Source: Mucilaginibacter sp. (GTDB taxonomy: Bacteria > Bacteroidota > Bacteroidia > Sphingobacteriales > Sphingobacteriaceae). From it: a DNA stretch of 64,000 bases. Every line of letters begins with the position of its first letter. The stretch's first letter is position 1. Location of the stretch: contig NZ_JAQBOD010000011.1 in NCBI RefSeq assembly GCF_028288205.1, positions 1-64,000 of the forward strand, given 5' to 3'. A program made the translations under genes and the position numbers. Below are positions 60,692-64,000 of this stretch, one piece after another. The notes under the pieces were generated by a model that saw only the letters and a list, made by a program, of their open reading frames with translations, was not told the DNA's origin and made no database searches.

Positions 60692-61756
60692 TCAGGGGTC
60701 TGTAATCGCCTTTAATAGGCGCTGGCCGGGATCAGAAAAGTAATCCCAATACATCAGGCCCGCCAAATGCTGTTGTTGAATGTACCGGAATTTTGCTTTA
60801 ACGGATGCAATATCCTCGTAGGCGATGCGCACACGCGTTTGCGGGTTGAACAGATAGGGCGCTTGTCCTACGGTATCCCAATAGCGCCCGTAGCTCTTTT
60901 GTGCGGCCAGGCGATAAACTTTCGTTAAGCCGCCCCGAAACGGGAGCTTCGCCAGGTAATGCCGGTCGCCGGGATCATTACTGCGCATACGCAAGGCTGC
61001 CGGGAAAAAACCAACACCAATCACCAGCTTTTCTTTGGGTACTCCTGCCGCCAGGAATGCTTTGACCGCACCGACGACGGAACCGGCCGGGTCCCAATTG
61101 GGGGGTGAGTATAAAAAATGCCCGCCGGCCATGCCTCCGCTATTAAAGTTATAGGTCATCAGGCAAACATAATCCACATACTGTGCAACCTGATCCATTT
61201 CGCTATGCGGCAGGAAATGCGTCGCCCAGCCATCCACAGCGGTTGTTAGCTGATAATTTGGTAACGCCTGACGCAAAGTTTTGAATAACAAAGTGTAGTT
61301 CCGTTTATCCTCCGGCCGGTAAATATTGCCGCCCCCGCCGGGATAGCCGGGGAACTCCCAATCAATATCTATACCATCCAGTCGAAATTGTTTGACCAGT
61401 TTCAGACAGCTTTGAGCAAAAGCCTGGCGGCCATTTTCGGTTAAAGCCATATCAGAAAAATTTCGGCTCCAGCCTAACCCACCTACGGATAACAATAGTT
61501 TTATACGGGGGTTGAGCTGCTTCAAGGCGGCTAAACGTTGCAGATTAAGCGCGTCAGTTTTGGGATACTTCAAAACCGCCCGGTTGCTTTCCAGGGTGGC
61601 AAAAGCGTATAAAACATGCGTTAGCCTGCCCGCTTCGATCTGGCGCGTATCGATGAGGTTACCCCTATAGCCGCCAGCGTACGTGATGATGACTGTTTGC
61701 GCTTGCGCCCCAAGCACTATCAGCAGGCTCAGGCAGGTGGTCACTATACTTTTCAT
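60692..61756 (-). CDS. Glycoside hydrolase family 18 (chitinase-like)
   Basis: LLLSVGGLGWS; FRLDGIDIDWEFPGYPG (DxxDxDxE); YVDYVCLMTYNF. Confidence 0.96.
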   Translation of the reverse strand: MKSIVTTCLSLLIVLGAQAQTVIITYAGGYRGNLIDTRQIEAGRLTHVLYAFATLESNRAVLKYPKTDALNLQRLAALKQLNPRIKLLLSVGGLGWSRNFSDMALTENGRQAFAQSCLKLVKQFRLDGIDIDWEFPGYPGGGGNIYRPEDKRNYTLLFKTLRQALPNYQLTTAVDGWATHFLPHSEMDQVAQYVDYVCLMTYNFNSGGMAGGHFLYSPPNWDPAGSVVGAVKAFLAAGVPKEKLVIGVGFFPAALRMRSNDPGDRHYLAKLPFRGGLTKVYRLAAQKSYGRYWDTVGQAPYLFNPQTRVRIAYEDIASVKAKFRYIQQQHLAGLMYWDYFSDPGQRLLKAITDP

Positions 61757-61880
61757 TTGTATTATTATTCAACCTCAAATGCAAATTACGGTTTGCAATA
61801 ATTTTAATTTATTGAAACCGCTAACACCACGCATTGTTATTAGCATACATGGGATTAGTAAGAAATTAAAGGAGGGGATT

Positions 61881-62051
61881 ATGGAAACGACAACAGGAAA
61901 ATTAAAATCCAAAAAGAGCGGTCGTCAACTGGCGACTGTCGACCAAAACGAAAAGATACGTCGAAAAGCAAAAACCGCTGCTACCAATGAAAGTAATGTA
62001 GCAGCCGAATTAAGAAACAGGGAACATGGCGGCGAACAGCCGGCGCGGTAA
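61881..62051 (+). CDS. Small basic hydrophilic hypothetical protein
   Basis: Strong SD AAAGGAGGGG upstream of METTTGKLKSKKSGRQLATVDQNEKIRRKAK. Confidence 0.6.
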   Translation: METTTGKLKSKKSGRQLATVDQNEKIRRKAKTAATNESNVAAELRNREHGGEQPAR

Positions 62052-62149
62052 TCAAAATTAATTTATCAGATCGAAGTCAAAGACCAGGCCATCGGCGCTT
62101 ACCGCAGAAGGCCTGGCCCGAACAACACATAGGCGAACAATCCGCAGCA

Positions 62150-62299
62150 ATGAAAGTTAAAAAGATCAAACGGGTATGGGACGAGGTCCTTTTCTGGGCT
62201 AAAAGAGAAATGAGCCTGACGCTGATTTTTTGTTTTGTCGGACTTCCCGGCCTTTATCCAATGGTTGTACCTCAAATAACCGGCCATGGAATTAACTGA
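62150..62299 (+). CDS. Short membrane ORF overlapping downstream start
   Basis: MKVKKIKRVWDEVLFWAKREMSLTLIFCFVGLPGLYPMVVPQITGHGIN. Confidence 0.4.
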   Translation: MKVKKIKRVWDEVLFWAKREMSLTLIFCFVGLPGLYPMVVPQITGHGIN

Positions 62300-63395
62300 A
62301 CTTATCCGCCAGCACATCCGGGAGAATGGACCACTCTCCTTCCGCAATTTTATGGAAACCGCCCTGTATCACCCGGAGCTGGGTTATTACATGTCTGGAC
62401 ACGATAAGATCGGCGCGGGCGGTGACTTTTATACCAGTTGCTGCCTGGGGCCGGTATTCGGCGCAATGATAGCCAAACAACTGGCCGAAATGTGGCGACT
62501 GTCCGGCGAACCTGAATTTACAGTCGTTGAATTCGGCGCCGGTAACGGCTGGCTCTGTCATGATATCCTTGATTATTTCCGGGAATATACCAGCGTTTAT
62601 GAACGACTGCATTATGTGATCATTGAAAAAAGCCCGTTCATGCGCGAAAGTGAAAGGACGCATCTGCATGAAAAGGTTTGCTGGCACAACGATCTGGAGG
62701 CGGTGGGGGCTTTTACGGGTTGTGTCCTTTCTAATGAACTGTTGGATAATTTCGCGGTACACCAGGTAGTCATGCAGGATGAGTTGATGGAGGTATTTGT
62801 GGATGATCAGGATGGCCTGGTGGAAGTGCTTCGGCCCGCAAGCCCACAGTTGAAGGCATACTTTAGCGAACTGAACGTGGAATTACCCGCCGGTTACCGC
62901 ACCGAAGTTAACCTGGAGGCCGTGGAATGGCTTGATAAGATCAGCCGTTATTTGCAAAAAGGCTATGTGCTCACCATTGATTATGGCTACTTGTCTGATG
63001 AGTTTTATAAATCCTGCCGCAGCCGCGGGACAGTGCTTTGCTATAACCGGCACGAGGTAAACGAACAGTTTTATCATCACGTTGGAAAGCAGGATATCAC
63101 CGCTCATGTAAACTTTTCTGCCCTATGCCATTGGGGCCACCAACACGGGATGTCCTGTTGCGGGCTGACCAGCCAGGCGGAGTTTCTTCTGGCGCTGGAC
63201 TTTAAAGACTATTTGCGCAAGCAACCAAACGCAAACGGCGATATCGTTCAACTGGCCATACAGGAAGCGCGGCTGACCCGTACGCTGCTGATTGATATGG
63301 GCAGTAAGTTTAAGGTGCTTGTCCAACAAAAAGGCATGCCGAACGCGCAGCTTAGCGGACTAAGGCCGCTTGTTCAGAATGCCCGGCCCACCTGA
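62286..63395 (+). CDS. SAM-dependent methyltransferase, MidA/NDUFAF7 family
   Basis: ENGPLSFRNFMETALYHPELGYYMSG; GDFYTSCCLGPVFGAMIAKQL; VVEFGAGNGWL. Confidence 0.93.
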   Translation: MELTELIRQHIRENGPLSFRNFMETALYHPELGYYMSGHDKIGAGGDFYTSCCLGPVFGAMIAKQLAEMWRLSGEPEFTVVEFGAGNGWLCHDILDYFREYTSVYERLHYVIIEKSPFMRESERTHLHEKVCWHNDLEAVGAFTGCVLSNELLDNFAVHQVVMQDELMEVFVDDQDGLVEVLRPASPQLKAYFSELNVELPAGYRTEVNLEAVEWLDKISRYLQKGYVLTIDYGYLSDEFYKSCRSRGTVLCYNRHEVNEQFYHHVGKQDITAHVNFSALCHWGHQHGMSCCGLTSQAEFLLALDFKDYLRKQPNANGDIVQLAIQEARLTRTLLIDMGSKFKVLVQQKGMPNAQLSGLRPLVQNARPT

Positions 63396-63428
63396 TGCGG
63401 CTGTGTGTGGGGTATAGTTAAAGAAAGG

Positions 63429-64000
63429 TTAATCATTCATATAGTCGCCATAATAACGGTAAAATTCATTTTCATAGGTTTCGGGCAGCGGCACGGAGGG
63501 ATCAAATTCCGGGCTGTTTTTTACCGCGTTGACCGTGATATTGACGTAGACGGCAGATTCTTCCCATTTGACCTCGCTGATCCATTTGGGCGCGATCAGG
63601 ACTTTCTTTCCGGGAAACCAGTGCCCGGTATCCACCACCAGGAAATGCATCCGCCAGCTTTGGTCATCTATGATAAAATCTTCCACATCGCCTATCTCGC
63701 CGTTCGTTGCATGGATCCGGTAACCCGTAACCTCGCCGGTGCTGCGCAAATGCGGATCAACCGGCTTGTCCTTGTTAGCCGCTGCCATGATGTTTTCCTC
63801 GAACGGGATCCGGGATTCCATCATACCCGACAAACCCATACCGCCATAAAACCCCGCGCCGGGGATACCCATATAGGGCCAGTCATAGTGCGTATAAAGA
63901 TCAATCTCTTGTTGGCGCGAAACGGTTCTTTCCGTATCAATGTCAGGGCTGTTCTCAATTTGTGCTTTGGTCAGGTTTACCGGGAAAACCTGGTTTTCCC
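63429..64000 (-). CDS. PRC-barrel domain protein (partial at right edge)
   Basis: EVTGYRIHATNGEIGDVEDFIIDDQSWRMHFLVVDTGHWFPGKKVLIAP; frame continues upstream VFPVNLTKAQIENSPDIDTERTVSRQQEIDLYTHYDWPY. Confidence 0.9.
   Translation of the reverse strand, partial: ENQVFPVNLTKAQIENSPDIDTERTVSRQQEIDLYTHYDWPYMGIPGAGFYGGMGLSGMMESRIPFEENIMAAANKDKPVDPHLRSTGEVTGYRIHATNGEIGDVEDFIIDDQSWRMHFLVVDTGHWFPGKKVLIAPKWISEVKWEESAVYVNITVNAVKNSPEFDPSVPLPETYENEFYRYYGDYMND

Noticed and set aside
62292-62762. 156-aa minus ORF
   Set aside because: Antisense to the MidA-like methyltransferase.

Overview
Bacteroidota chromosome segment, most like Sphingobacteriaceae/Mucilaginibacter judging by its gene families (inference; no search was run). 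Most of the window is ordinary core gene content: acyl-CoA dehydrogenase, YifB/ComM, Ffh, DUF5916, PolIII delta', RicT/PSP1, GldH, RmuC, ThiL, DUF4175, YbeY, MlaEFD-type ABC transporter, ABC-F, MnmG, NadB/NadA, tRNA-Asp and tRNA-Gly. The left edge cuts the N-terminus of a tyrosine integrase beside tRNA-Asp, so a mobile element probably lies to the left. Two stress-type accessory clusters (about 24.3-26.0 kb and about 50-64 kb) carry Hsp20, CinA, KTSC, universal stress proteins, PEBP, DUF3175, a zincless Fpg/Nei, an erythromycin-esterase-like protein and PRC-barrel. Each cluster abuts a truncated gene remnant. Observations I rate highest: (1) a GxxExxY nuclease-fold gene framed exactly by 20-bp perfect terminal inverted repeats (16272-16739), a candidate undescribed mobile unit; (2) five genes in the stress clusters with strong Shine-Dalgarno sequences in a genome that otherwise appears SD-poor, plus a shared GCCGGAA/TTCCGGC dyad upstream of two stress-cluster genes; (3) three parS-like TGTTCCACGTGGAACA sites directly upstream of mnmG; (4) a C9 tract that splits a TonB-domain gene and would be repaired by one base; (5) a RAYT element with REP-like hairpins and inverted ends; (6) clusters of GTGAAACA motifs in two separate intergenic regions; (7) an inverted repeat that supplies the C-terminus of ThiL. 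All calls are by reading; no database or structure computation was run.
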